In this document: positions 6,369 to 11,623 of the stretch, one piece after another
Numbering within the stretch: the first letter of the stretch is position 1
Layout of the letters: each line of letters opens with the position of its first letter
Origin: Pseudomonadota bacterium
Lineage (GTDB): Bacteria > Pseudomonadota > Alphaproteobacteria > Ferrovibrionales > Ferrovibrionaceae
NCBI GenBank assembly: GCA_023434425.1
Contig: JAEYSS010000269.1
Coordinates: 1 to 12,719 of the forward strand
DNA: 12,719 bases
Direction of reading: 5' to 3'
Notes under the pieces: generated by a model
Told to the model about the DNA's origin: nothing
The model's database searches: none
Seen by the model: the letters and a program-made list of their open reading frames with translations, nothing else
Position numbers and translations under genes: made by a program

Positions 6369-8450
6369 TCAGAATTCCTCCCAGGTGTCGGCATCGGCTT
6401 TCAGCGCCGTGTTGCCCACGACAGGCGGCGGCAGCCTGCGCGCGGCGGCCTTCGCCGCGACTGGCTTCGCTGTGGCCGGTTTCAGCACCACAGGCGCGGC
6501 CTTGGCGACCGCATTGCTGTTGGCAGTCGTGATCTCGCCGGTGCGGAAGAAGCCGACCAGTTCGTTCAGTTCATGCGCCTGGCCCGACAGCGCCTGCGCG
6601 GCGGCCGAGGTCTCCTCCACCAGCGCACCGTTGCGCTGCGTGGTCTCGTCCATGCTGGCGACGGCGGTGTTGATCTGGTCGAGGCCGGTGGCCTGCTCGC
6701 GCGAGGCCGCCGCGATCTCGGCGACGATATCGGCCACCTTCTTCACGGCACCGACGATCTCGTCCAGGCTCGACCCAGTCTGCTGCACCAGTCCGGCGCC
6801 GCTGCGCACCTGCGCATTGGATTCCTGGATCAGGCCCTTGATGTCCTTCGAGGCCGAGGCCGAGCGTTGCGCCAGCGCCCGCACTTCCTGGGCGACGACG
6901 GCAAAGCCCTTGCCGGCTTCACCGGCGCGGGCCGCTTCGACGCTGGCGTTGAGTGCCAGAAGGTTGGTCTGGAAGGCGATCTCGTCGATCAGCCCGACGA
7001 TGTCGCTGATCTTCTGCGCGCTCTGCTCGATGCCGTTCATCGCGGTGACGGCATCGGTGACGATGCGCCCGCCCTTTTCGGCAGTCTGCCGCGCCGCGCC
7101 GGCCAGCTGGTTGGCCGCCTGTGCATTGTCGGCATTCTGCTTCACGGTGGCGGTGATCTCGTGCATCGAGGCGGCAGTCTCTTCAATCGAAGCCGCCTGC
7201 GATTCCGTGCGCTGCGCCAGATCCTGGCTGCCGGCAGAAATCTCGCCCGACGCATCGCGCACCGCCGAGGAGGCATTGCGCAGACGGCCGGCGAAATCCT
7301 TCAGCGTGTCGGCCATGCGGTTGACGCTGTCCTTCAGCGTGCCGAACACACCGGCATAATTGCCTTCCACTTGCTTGGTCACGTCGCCATCGGCCAGCGC
7401 CGTGGTGATGGTGGCCAGTTCGCCGGTCATCGCCTGCAGCATGCCGGCCAGGCCGTTCAGCTTCTGGCTCATGGTCAGCAGGAAGCCGTCCTTGTCGCTT
7501 TCGTTCAGACGCTTTTCCAGGTCGCCGGCAGCCATGGTGTCGCAGAGATCGGAGATTTCGGCGATGGCGGCGCGTTCGCGAGCCTCACGGGCCTCGCGGT
7601 CGGCGGCCTGCTTCTGGCGATCGGACTCGATCTGGGCCTCGGCCTCGGCGCGGGCCACCATGTTGTCCTTGAACACCTGCACGGTCTTGGCCATGGCACC
7701 GATTTCGTCAGTGCGGTCAGCGCCGCCGACAGCCACCTTCAGATCGCCCTCGGCCAGCTTGCCCATGGTGCCGGTGATGCGCGTGATCGGACGGGTGATG
7801 GTTAGCACCACGATCAGTGCCGCCAGCAGGATGGCGATCAGCAGGCCGATCACCGTGGTCCAGATCATGGCCGGACGCTGCGCGTTGTAGAAATCGGTCA
7901 GCTGGGCGCCCATCTTGGCGACCTGCTGCGCGTTGCGTTCAGCGGCGTCGCGCAGGACGGCGATCAGGTCGTCGCGACTCTTCACCATGCCCGGTCTGCG
8001 ACCGACAGCCTTGGCAGCTTCCGAACCGCCTTCCTGTGCGGCGGCAGCCACCGCACTGCGGCTGGCAAAATAGGCCTGCATCGGCTTCGTCACGTTATCC
8101 TGGAAAGCCTGCTTGGTGTCGGCCGGGACGATGCTTTCCCATTCCGCCAGCAGCTTCTCGATCATGGCGATCTCGGCTTCCATCGTATCGATATGCTTGG
8201 ACAGTTCAGCGCCGCTGCTGGCGGCATAGATGTCGAGCGTGATGGCGCGGGTGTTGATGATATGGGCGAGTACGCGCTCGCTGAGCAGTGCACGCTCGGT
8301 CATGATATGCATCTGACCGTTCTGGGTCTGGTAGCGATCCATCGAGTAGACGCCCATCCCGCCGATGCCGACGGTGAGAGCCGCCATGATGGCGATGACG
8401 AGGTAAATACGGGGGCCGATTTTGAGCCACGAGAGAAGGCGGCGACGCAT
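6369..8450 (-). CDS. Methyl-accepting chemotaxis protein with C-terminal WEEF docking pentapeptide
   Basis: A 693-residue transmembrane chemoreceptor. TM1 is at about 13-35, a helical periplasmic sensor (4HB-type by look) at about 36-193, TM2 at about 194-218, and HAMP at about 219-271 (TRPITRITGTMGKLAEGDL). A charged coiled coil (268-300) and a second HAMP-like segment (about 300-356, MAAGDLEKRL and LADGDVTKQV) follow. The MCP signalling domain spans about 390-638, with the conserved hairpin tip IDEIAFQTNLLALNASVEAA at 488-507 that contacts CheA/CheW. An Ala/Pro/Lys linker (about 642-688) leads to TWEEF (689-693), a match to the xWxxF pentapeptide that tethers CheR/CheB in other receptors. 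ATG 8450 has CAGGAG about 10 nt upstream. The ligand is unknown. It is co-transcribed with cheW. Confidence 0.95.
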   Translation of the reverse strand: MRRRLLSWLKIGPRIYLVIAIMAALTVGIGGMGVYSMDRYQTQNGQMHIMTERALLSERVLAHIINTRAITLDIYAASSGAELSKHIDTMEAEIAMIEKLLAEWESIVPADTKQAFQDNVTKPMQAYFASRSAVAAAAQEGGSEAAKAVGRRPGMVKSRDDLIAVLRDAAERNAQQVAKMGAQLTDFYNAQRPAMIWTTVIGLLIAILLAALIVVLTITRPITRITGTMGKLAEGDLKVAVGGADRTDEIGAMAKTVQVFKDNMVARAEAEAQIESDRQKQAADREAREARERAAIAEISDLCDTMAAGDLEKRLNESDKDGFLLTMSQKLNGLAGMLQAMTGELATITTALADGDVTKQVEGNYAGVFGTLKDSVNRMADTLKDFAGRLRNASSAVRDASGEISAGSQDLAQRTESQAASIEETAASMHEITATVKQNADNAQAANQLAGAARQTAEKGGRIVTDAVTAMNGIEQSAQKISDIVGLIDEIAFQTNLLALNASVEAARAGEAGKGFAVVAQEVRALAQRSASASKDIKGLIQESNAQVRSGAGLVQQTGSSLDEIVGAVKKVADIVAEIAAASREQATGLDQINTAVASMDETTQRNGALVEETSAAAQALSGQAHELNELVGFFRTGEITTANSNAVAKAAPVVLKPATAKPVAAKAAARRLPPPVVGNTALKADADTWEEF

Positions 8451-8587
8451 AGCGAAAAGTCTCCTGTGCGCGCGGGCGGCACGGCCCGGGCGGCGTTCGA
8501 GTCCGGTCTGGATTGGATGACCGCCGCGCAAGTGGGCGATGCCGGTAGCACTGCATCGGCGCGGCAGCGGTCGTTGGAGACTTCCCC

Positions 8588-8599
8588 TTCCCGCGGGAA
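8588..8599. repeat. 12-bp perfect palindrome upstream of the chemoreceptor
   Basis: TTCCCGCGGGAA is fully self-complementary and lies 138 nt upstream of the chemoreceptor start. A short symmetric GC-core, AA/TT-edged site of this kind is typical of a dimeric repressor operator, but no regulator can be assigned. Confidence 0.4.
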
Positions 8600-8653
8600 A
8601 GCGCCGCGCAATCGTAGGCTGCGGCGAGGGCGTTATGCCGCACACGGCCCTTT

Positions 8654-8667
8654 TTTGCACTTGCAAA
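8654..8667. repeat. Dyad TTTGCA-CT-TGCAAA
   Basis: A perfect 6-bp inverted repeat with a 2-nt centre. It overlaps a T6 run (8651-8656) that follows a 4-bp GCCG/CGGC stem (8637-8648) on the plus strand. That stem and run vaguely resemble a terminator, but no plus-strand gene ends here. Confidence 0.35.
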
Positions 8668-8680
8668 GATCGCCAAGCGG

Positions 8681-8710
8681 GTATGCGCCTAGCGCATACT
8701 TAAGATTAAG
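8681..8710. repeat. Adjacent dyads GTATGCGC-CTA-GCGCATAC and CTTAA-GA-TTAAG
   Basis: A 19-bp site with perfect 8-bp arms (8681-8688 and 8692-8699) directly abuts a second dyad with 5-bp arms (8699-8703 and 8706-8710). The 8-bp-arm site has the size and symmetry of an operator for a dimeric regulator. It lies about 230 nt upstream of both divergent starts. Confidence 0.5.
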
Positions 8711-8933
8711 CCCCATCGCCGAGATATTTCATCCCGGTATTCCGGGGAAATTGTTAGGCGCCTCACCGCACGTATGTTTCCCAGAAGTTGCAGATCGTCC
8801 GGCATCTCAGCACGACCGTTCGCGGTGAAGCATCGAAACCGGGCTGAACCAACTCGCCTGGACCATTGCGTTGCTGCATATAATGCGCCGCTTCGGTCTC
8901 CCGCCGATAACAGTTCAGTCGGAAAGTATCTGC

Positions 8934-9914
8934 ATGTCGTCTGCTCCCGTGCGTCTTGGTTTCATCGGTTACGGCATCATGGGCGAGCGCCTGCTGCGCG
9001 CCGCGCTGAACCACGATCCGGCGGTGCTGACGGTGGCCGGCGTGTGGGATCCGTCGGCGCCGGCGATGGCGCGGCTGAAAAGCGACCTGCCGCAGGTGGC
9101 GCAGCTTGCCTCCGCCGATGCGGTGATCGCCGCCAGCGACTGCCTCTACATCGCGTCGCCGCCGGCCTCGCATCTGGGCTATGCGCGCGCGGCTTTCGGC
9201 AAAGGGCTTGCGGTCTTCTGCGAAAAGCCGCTGGCCGTCGATGTCGCGGAGGCCGAGGCCTTCATCACTGAGGCTGCGAAGAGCAAGGCGCGCGGCGGCG
9301 TCAACTTCCCCTTCGCCTCCTCTTTCGCGGTCGACCAGCTGCGCGCCTGGATGAGCGACGGCCTGGTCGGTGAGGCGCAGCGCATCGATATCGAGATCGG
9401 CTTCGCCGCCTGGCCGCGGCCCTGGCAGGTCGATGCCGCCAGCTGGCTCGATGCGCGCGCCCAGGGCGGCTTCACGCGCGAAGTCGGCTCGCATTTCCTG
9501 TTCCTGGCGCGCCGCCTGTTCGGGCCGCTGCAGCTGCAGAGCCACAGCGTCGCCTATCCCGAAACCGGCAAATCCGAACGCAGCATCGCCGCCATGCTGA
9601 CGGCGGGCGCGTTGCCCGTGTCGCTCAGCGGCACGGTGGGCGAGACCGACAAGCCCGATCACAATATCTTCCGCATCGCCGGCCCCAGGGGCGCGATCCG
9701 GCTGCGCGACTGGTCGATTGCGGAAAAGCAGGAGGCGGACGGCAGCTGGCGCGAGGCGCCGGATGCCCTGCCGAATGAAAAGATGCGGCCGCTGGTGCTG
9801 AAGCGCCAGCTCGACAAGGTGGCGGCGCTGACCCGCGGCAGCGATCAGGATCTCGCCACGTTGTCTGAAGCCGCCGAGGTCCAGCGCGTGGTGGAAACCA
9901 TCCTCAAGGGCTGA
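8934..9914 (+). CDS. Gfo/Idh/MocA-family NAD(P)-dependent oxidoreductase
   Basis: A 326-residue cytoplasmic dehydrogenase-like protein. The N-terminal Rossmann fold has VRLGFIGYGIMG at 6-17 (GxGxxG), then VWDPS at the end of beta-2, and YIASPPASH at about 72-80. CEKPLAVDVAEAE at 96-108 is the family's hallmark EKP motif (Lys98 is usually catalytic). The C-terminal alpha/beta domain includes GGFTREVGSHFLFL at 178-191, with His187 in the usual catalytic-region position. The length is normal. The family oxidises or reduces sugars, inositols and related compounds; the substrate here is unknown. ATG 8934 is chosen because GGAAAG lies about 7 nt upstream and the protein then starts just before the Rossmann strand; an in-frame ATG at 8871 is less likely. 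No sugar-catabolic genes are adjacent. Confidence 0.9.
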   Translation: MSSAPVRLGFIGYGIMGERLLRAALNHDPAVLTVAGVWDPSAPAMARLKSDLPQVAQLASADAVIAASDCLYIASPPASHLGYARAAFGKGLAVFCEKPLAVDVAEAEAFITEAAKSKARGGVNFPFASSFAVDQLRAWMSDGLVGEAQRIDIEIGFAAWPRPWQVDAASWLDARAQGGFTREVGSHFLFLARRLFGPLQLQSHSVAYPETGKSERSIAAMLTAGALPVSLSGTVGETDKPDHNIFRIAGPRGAIRLRDWSIAEKQEADGSWREAPDALPNEKMRPLVLKRQLDKVAALTRGSDQDLATLSEAAEVQRVVETILKG

Positions 9915-9944
9915 TCACAGCCCTGCTGCGCTGGGATTTTGCAG

Positions 9945-10016
9945 GAAAACCGCGCTATTTAGGCGGCGCGTTGACGCGGCTGTGACATTCCCGGTCACAG
10001 CTTTCTCGCGGTTTTC
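9945..10016. ncRNA. Candidate multibranch structured element (three-way-junction-like)
   Basis: An outer stem pairs GAAAACCGCG (9945-9954) with CGCGGTTTTC (10007-10016), 10 perfect base pairs. It encloses two hairpins set back to back with no gap: CGCG-TTGA-CGCG (9967-9978) and GCTGTGAC / GTCACAGC (9979-9986 and 9994-10001, 7-nt loop). The element begins 31 nt after the oxidoreductase stop and ends 15 nt before the EcfG-type -35 of the next gene. It could be a structured RNA, a terminator of the oxidoreductase transcript or a palindromic repeat unit. The pairing is seen directly; transcription is not shown. The strand is undetermined because the pairing is symmetric. Confidence 0.4.
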
Positions 10017-10020
10017 TAGC

Positions 10021-10036
10021 GGTTCGGTGCCGAACC
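10021..10036. repeat. Perfect dyad overlapping an EcfG-type -35 element
   Basis: GGTTCGG (10021-10027) and CCGAACC (10030-10036) are perfect inverted repeats around TG. The right arm contains the GAAC of the proposed -35 element, so a dimeric protein bound here would compete with sigma binding. Alternatively the symmetry is incidental to a GAACC motif. Confidence 0.45.
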
Positions 10037-10055
10037 GAAGCCGGCCCGGCCCGTT
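10031..10055 (+). promoter_or_regulatory. EcfG-type promoter of the DUF1328 gene
   Basis: cGAAC at 10031-10035, a 16-nt spacer, then CGTT at 10052-10055. The alphaproteobacterial EcfG consensus is GGAAC, 16-18 nt, CGTT; only the first G is changed. Transcription would begin near 10062, about 85 nt before the start codon. Confidence 0.6.
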
Positions 10056-10147
10056 TCTTTCCCGACTGCACGGCCGGTGCAGGTCGCAAGCGTCCCTCCC
10101 CCCGCGTGATTGCGGTCTGCACCGGCCAATCAAAAAGGAGAGCCGTC

Positions 10148-10327
10148 ATGCTCTATTGGGCCCTGATTTTCTTCGTTCTGGCGCTGATTGCCGGCCTGTT
10201 CGGGTTCGGCGGCATTGCCGCAGCCTCGGCCAGCATCGCCCAGATTCTGTTCTTTATCTTCCTGGTGGTCTTCGTGATCAGCCTGATCGCGCATCTGATC
10301 ACCGGTCGCCGGCCACCCACGGTGTGA
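10148..10327 (+). CDS. DUF1328-family small membrane protein (YtjA-like)
   Basis: A 59-residue protein, nearly all membrane: helix 1 at about 2-22 (LYWALIFFVLALIAGLFGFGG) and helix 2 at about 27-50 (ASIAQILFFIFLVVFVISLIAHLI), with a short basic tail GRRPP. Sequence and size match DUF1328/UPF0391 (E. coli YtjA), whose molecular function is unknown but which is often associated with stress-induced genes. AGGAG lies about 8 nt before ATG 10148, fixing the start. It is monocistronic: an EcfG-type promoter lies upstream and a strong intrinsic terminator downstream. A role in the envelope branch of the general stress response is inference from the promoter and neighbours. Confidence 0.9.
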   Translation: MLYWALIFFVLALIAGLFGFGGIAAASASIAQILFFIFLVVFVISLIAHLITGRRPPTV

Positions 10328-10384
10328 CGGCCCGAAATTACCAGTACGCGTAGCTTTTCCTCTGTAGGTCCTTCCCCCCAACTC

Positions 10385-10416
10385 GGCGGATGTTTCGGCA
10401 TCCGCCAATTTTTTTT
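10385..10416 (+). terminator. Strong intrinsic terminator after the DUF1328 gene
   Basis: GGCGGATG (10385-10392) pairs perfectly with CATCCGCC (10399-10406) around a TTTCGG loop, followed by AATTTTTTTT (10407-10416). This is a textbook rho-independent terminator 57 nt after the stop codon. It separates the DUF1328 gene from the KGG gene, so the latter needs its own promoter. Confidence 0.95.
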
Positions 10417-10441
10417 GCGTCGCTTTTACACCGGCCCAAGC

Positions 10442-10466
10442 GGAACAGGTGGCGCTCTGGGGTGTT
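10442..10466 (+). promoter_or_regulatory. EcfG-type promoter of the KGG-repeat gene
   Basis: GGAAC at 10442-10446, a 16-nt spacer, then TGTT at 10463-10466; one mismatch to the GGAAC...CGTT consensus. It begins 25 nt beyond the preceding terminator and about 35 nt before the start codon, the expected position. Confidence 0.6.
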
Positions 10467-10500
10467 TGGACTGGGTCGAGAGATGAAAAGGAGCACCGAA

Positions 10501-10839
10501 ATGGCTGAGAACCCGAATTCGCCGCCGTATCAGCAGGCCCCGTCCCAGACGAGCCCGCAATCCTACGGCTCGCAGAATGGGGATGGGCAGACCGAGGCCC
10601 GTCAGCCCGCCGCCAAACCCGCCCGTTCAGGCCGTGGCTTTGCGGCGATGGACCCCGAACGCCAGCGCGAGATTGCCCGCAAGGGTGGCCGCTCGGTTCC
10701 TGACGAGAAGCGCAGTTTCTCGCAGAATCGCGAACTGGCGGCGGCTGCCGGCCGCAAGGGCGGCCAGGAGAGCGGCGGCAACTTCGCGCATGACCGCGAG
10801 CGCGCCGCTGCGGCCGGTCGCAAGGGCGGGCAGCACTAA
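10501..10839 (+). CDS. KGG-repeat (Con-10-type) stress-induced protein
   Basis: A 112-residue hydrophilic protein. Residues 1-43 are a Pro/Gln/Ser/Gly-rich, probably disordered leader (NSPPYQQAPSQTSPQSYGSQ). Residues 45-112 hold three KGG modules (Pfam PF10685, 'stress-induced bacterial acidophilic repeat'): REIARKGG (KGG at 61-63), LAAAAGRKGG (86-88) and RAAAAGRKGG (108-110), each preceded by a charged helix. The protein ends right after the last repeat. Similar fungal Con-10 and bacterial YciG-like proteins accumulate in stress or conidiation; the mechanism is unknown. AAAGGAG lies about 7 nt before ATG 10501; in-frame ATGs at 10483 and 10390 have poorer context and the latter lies in the terminator stem. 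An EcfG-type promoter precedes it and the sigma gene follows. Confidence 0.9.
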   Translation: MAENPNSPPYQQAPSQTSPQSYGSQNGDGQTEARQPAAKPARSGRGFAAMDPERQREIARKGGRSVPDEKRSFSQNRELAAAAGRKGGQESGGNFAHDRERAAAAGRKGGQH

Positions 10840-10863
10840 TCACGTCCGAATTCCGGCACAGCC

Positions 10864-10910
10864 GACGGCAGGCCGTGGCGCAAAACCACGACTTGCCGTC
10901 CGCATATGCG
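10864..10910. repeat. Bulged hairpin plus 10-bp palindrome between KGG and sigma genes
   Basis: GACGGCA (10864-10870) pairs with TGCCGTC (10894-10900), and inside it CGTGG (10874-10878) pairs with CCACG (10886-10890) around a CGCAAAA loop. The palindrome CGCATATGCG (10901-10910) follows immediately. No T-run is present, so it is not a classic terminator. It lies 24 nt after the KGG stop and 38 nt before the sigma gene promoter. Confidence 0.45.
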
Positions 10911-10947
10911 GAATACGCAGCAGGGCTGTGACAAGCGGCCCGAGACC

Positions 10948-10973
10948 GGAACCCTGCCGCCGAAGGGTCCGTT
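10948..10973 (+). promoter_or_regulatory. Perfect EcfG-type promoter of the sigma factor gene
   Basis: GGAAC at 10948-10952, a 17-nt spacer, then CGTT at 10970-10973; both boxes match the EcfG consensus exactly. The expected start of transcription near 10980 leaves a leader of about 35 nt before ATG 11015. It implies that the sigma factor activates its own gene. Confidence 0.75.
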
Positions 10974-11014
10974 CGGTTGGATGTCAGTAGCGTGCATCCA
11001 AGCGATGAGGCGTC

Positions 11015-11551
11015 ATGAATTTCGAGCGTTATTTCCGGTCGCATCTGGTGCGTGAAATGCCTGTGGTGCGGCGTTGGTCCTACGTGCTGTGCCGCAATCC
11101 CAGCCTGGCCGAGGACATGATGCAGGAAACCCTGGTCAAGGCTTGGGCCAATCGCGGCAGCTTCGCCCGCGGCACCAATATGCGGGCCTGGCTCTACCGC
11201 ATCCTGCGCAACACCTATTTCAACCATCTGCGGCAGCGCCGCCGTGAAGTGCCCGATCCCGACGGGGCGCTGACGGCGACCCTGCGCGTGCCTGCGGCGC
11301 AGACCGGCAAGATCGAGCTGCGCGAGGTGACCGAGGCGATGGAGGATCTGTCGCCGGCACAGCGCGAGGCGATGATCCTGATCGGCGCGCAGGGCATGTC
11401 GTATAAACAGGTGGCGCGCCTGCAGCGCGTGAATATCGGCACGGTGAAAAGCCGGCTGGCGCGGGCGCGGCAGGCCGTGGCGCGCACGATGGGCTACGAG
11501 TCCGTCAGCAGTCGCGGCGATACCTTCGGCGACATGCAGTCACGGCACTGA
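11015..11551 (+). CDS. EcfG-like (ECF15-type) RNA polymerase sigma factor
   Basis: A 178-residue ECF sigma factor. Region 2 (about 12-78) shows LAEDMMQETLVKAWAN at 31-46 and FARGTNMRAWLYRILRNTYFN at about 50-70, and RQRRREVPDPDGAL at 73-86. Region 4 (about 100-155) shows LSPAQREAMILIGAQGMSYKQVARL at 112-136 and GTVKSRLARARQAV at 142-155, the helix-turn-helix that reads the -35 box. The GTNMRAWL, RRREV-D-DG and QREA-ILIGA stretches are those of alphaproteobacterial EcfG, the general stress sigma normally sequestered by NepR and released by PhyR. No extra C-terminal regulatory domain is present. GAGG lies 4 nt before ATG 11015. It is preceded by a perfect EcfG promoter. It could be a main or an accessory EcfG paralogue. 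Confidence 0.85.
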   Translation: MNFERYFRSHLVREMPVVRRWSYVLCRNPSLAEDMMQETLVKAWANRGSFARGTNMRAWLYRILRNTYFNHLRQRRREVPDPDGALTATLRVPAAQTGKIELREVTEAMEDLSPAQREAMILIGAQGMSYKQVARLQRVNIGTVKSRLARARQAVARTMGYESVSSRGDTFGDMQSRH

Positions 11552-11585
11552 TAAGGCATTGCAGCCCGGTTGGCGCATCTCCTAT

Positions 11586-11611
11586 CCTGTCGGGATAAAA
11601 GCCCCGACGGG
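11586..11611 (+). repeat. Leader hairpin abutting the RBS of the MBL-fold gene
   Basis: CCTGTCGGG (11586-11594) pairs with CCCGACGGG (11603-11611) over 9 bp (one T-G wobble) around an 8-nt A-rich loop. The Shine-Dalgarno AAGGA starts on the very next base (11612). It may modulate translation or lower read-through from the sigma gene. No T-run follows. Confidence 0.5.
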
Positions 11612-11623
11612 AAGGAAACCAGC

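Larger units (their letters stand above)
8451..8933. other. Gene-free divergent regulatory region (483 bp) with clustered dyads
   Basis: No convincing gene is seen between the chemoreceptor and the oxidoreductase. It holds several perfect inverted repeats (8588-8599, 8654-8667, 8681-8699, 8699-8710, 8733-8746) within about 160 bp. It also holds a TATAAT (8879-8884) that could be the -10 of the oxidoreductase promoter, although no good -35 lies 16-18 nt upstream. Promoters of both divergent genes must lie here. The open frames crossing this region do not look like protein. Confidence 0.6.

Noticed and set aside
6339..7805. A 488-codon plus-strand open frame opposite the chemoreceptor
   Set aside because: It is the shadow of the MCP signalling domain; its repetitive Gly/Arg/His/Leu composition matches reverse-complemented receptor codons and no family pattern is visible.
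8700..8709. CtrA-type motif TTAA...TTAA
   Set aside because: Only 2 nt separate the two TTAA boxes; CtrA sites need 7.
8903..8910. GCCGATAA, the sigma-28 (FliA) -10 sequence, upstream of the oxidoreductase
   Set aside because: No TAAA-like -35 box is found about 15 nt upstream (TGCG there), and a sugar-type oxidoreductase is not an expected flagellar-class gene.
8763..9662. A 299-codon minus-strand open frame opposite the oxidoreductase
   Set aside because: The plus strand encodes an unambiguous Gfo/Idh/MocA protein here; the antisense product has no domain pattern.
9981..9999. CRP/FNR-like site TGTGA...TCACA
   Set aside because: The half-sites are 9 nt apart, not the 6 nt needed for CRP, and the dyad is better explained as a stem of the larger structured element.
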